From the NCBI RefSeq assembly GCF_900129305.1, contig NZ_FQVB01000018.1, positions 29,950 through 93,949 on the forward strand: DNA of 64,000 nucleotides. Direction: 5' to 3'. Shown piece after piece: positions 62,807-64,000 of this stretch; the stretch's first letter is position 1, and the number at the start of each line of letters is the position of its first letter. A program made the position numbers and the translations under genes. Below the pieces are notes generated by a model, which saw nothing but the letters and a program-made list of their open reading frames with translations, had not been told where the DNA came from and did no database searches. The DNA comes from Desulfacinum infernum DSM 9756. Lineage in GTDB: Bacteria > Desulfobacterota > Syntrophobacteria > Syntrophobacterales > DSM-9756.

Positions 62807-64000
<1,194 letters not shown>

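Overview
The window is a GC-rich bacterial chromosome segment with no rRNA, CRISPR array, prophage or complete insertion sequence. Several features point to an anaerobic member of the Desulfobacterota, probably Syntrophobacteria: paired iron-type alcohol dehydrogenases with a tungsten/molybdenum aldehyde:ferredoxin oxidoreductase, a DUF169 protein, a DUF4416 protein, an 'Sfum_1244' family protein (named after Syntrophobacter fumaroxidans), class III CoA-transferases of the benzylsuccinate type, B12-dependent ribonucleotide reductase and many sigma-54 regulators. The lineage is inferred, not proven.

Region 1 (about 0.7-10 kb, + strand) is a catabolic module. A PAS-PAS-GAF-sigma54 activator precedes a leader of about 780 bases and a tight operon of two CaiB/BaiF CoA-transferases and four small proteins (zinc ribbon, Cys-rich, helical, beta-rich). 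The operon closes at a strong hairpin. A metallo-beta-lactamase/TPR protein and a degenerate receiver protein follow. I cannot assign the four small proteins to a described enzyme.

Region 2 (10-18 kb, - strand) is for alcohol/aldehyde oxidation: an AOR gene broken by one extra G in a G8 tract, an iron ADH behind a good -24/-12 promoter, an NtrC-type regulator, a PAS histidine kinase and a second iron ADH. The last three overlap translationally.

Region 3 (18-32 kb, - strand) is an envelope/export cluster. It holds a fused GT-A transferase pair, two ~657-residue multi-pass membrane proteins (OPT-like and DUF6785-like), a 1602-residue fusion of a degenerate M28-peptidase ectodomain to an FtsX permease, its ABC ATPase, a second short FtsX permease and a MurG-like glycosyltransferase. 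This is the best candidate for an undescribed transport system.

Region 4 (31.5-49 kb) is mixed: a poly-gamma-glutamate hydrolase-like protein, DUF169, several hypotheticals, tRNA-Glu and tRNA-Gln, an RSH alarmone protein with an apparently dead synthetase domain, HtrA, a chalcone-isomerase-like protein, HNH, DsrE/ArsR, Sfum_1244, orphan CheR, beta-CASP RNase, macrodomain and methyltransferase genes.

Region 5 (49-64 kb) is housekeeping: endonuclease V, NrdJ, TatD, Maf, YggS, and a nine-gene - strand operon yggT-divIVA-trm112-rfaE1-DUF4416-yicC-remA-gmk-rlmB. EamA and TVP38 family membrane proteins follow, then tRNA-Thr, tRNA-Tyr, tRNA-Thr and tuf.

Several non-coding repeat families sit in the gaps. 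The clearest is a ~217-bp MITE-like element with 17-nt terminal inverted repeats and two internal hairpins, present at 10064-10280, 54450-54667 (inverted) and, lacking its left end, 32409-32567.
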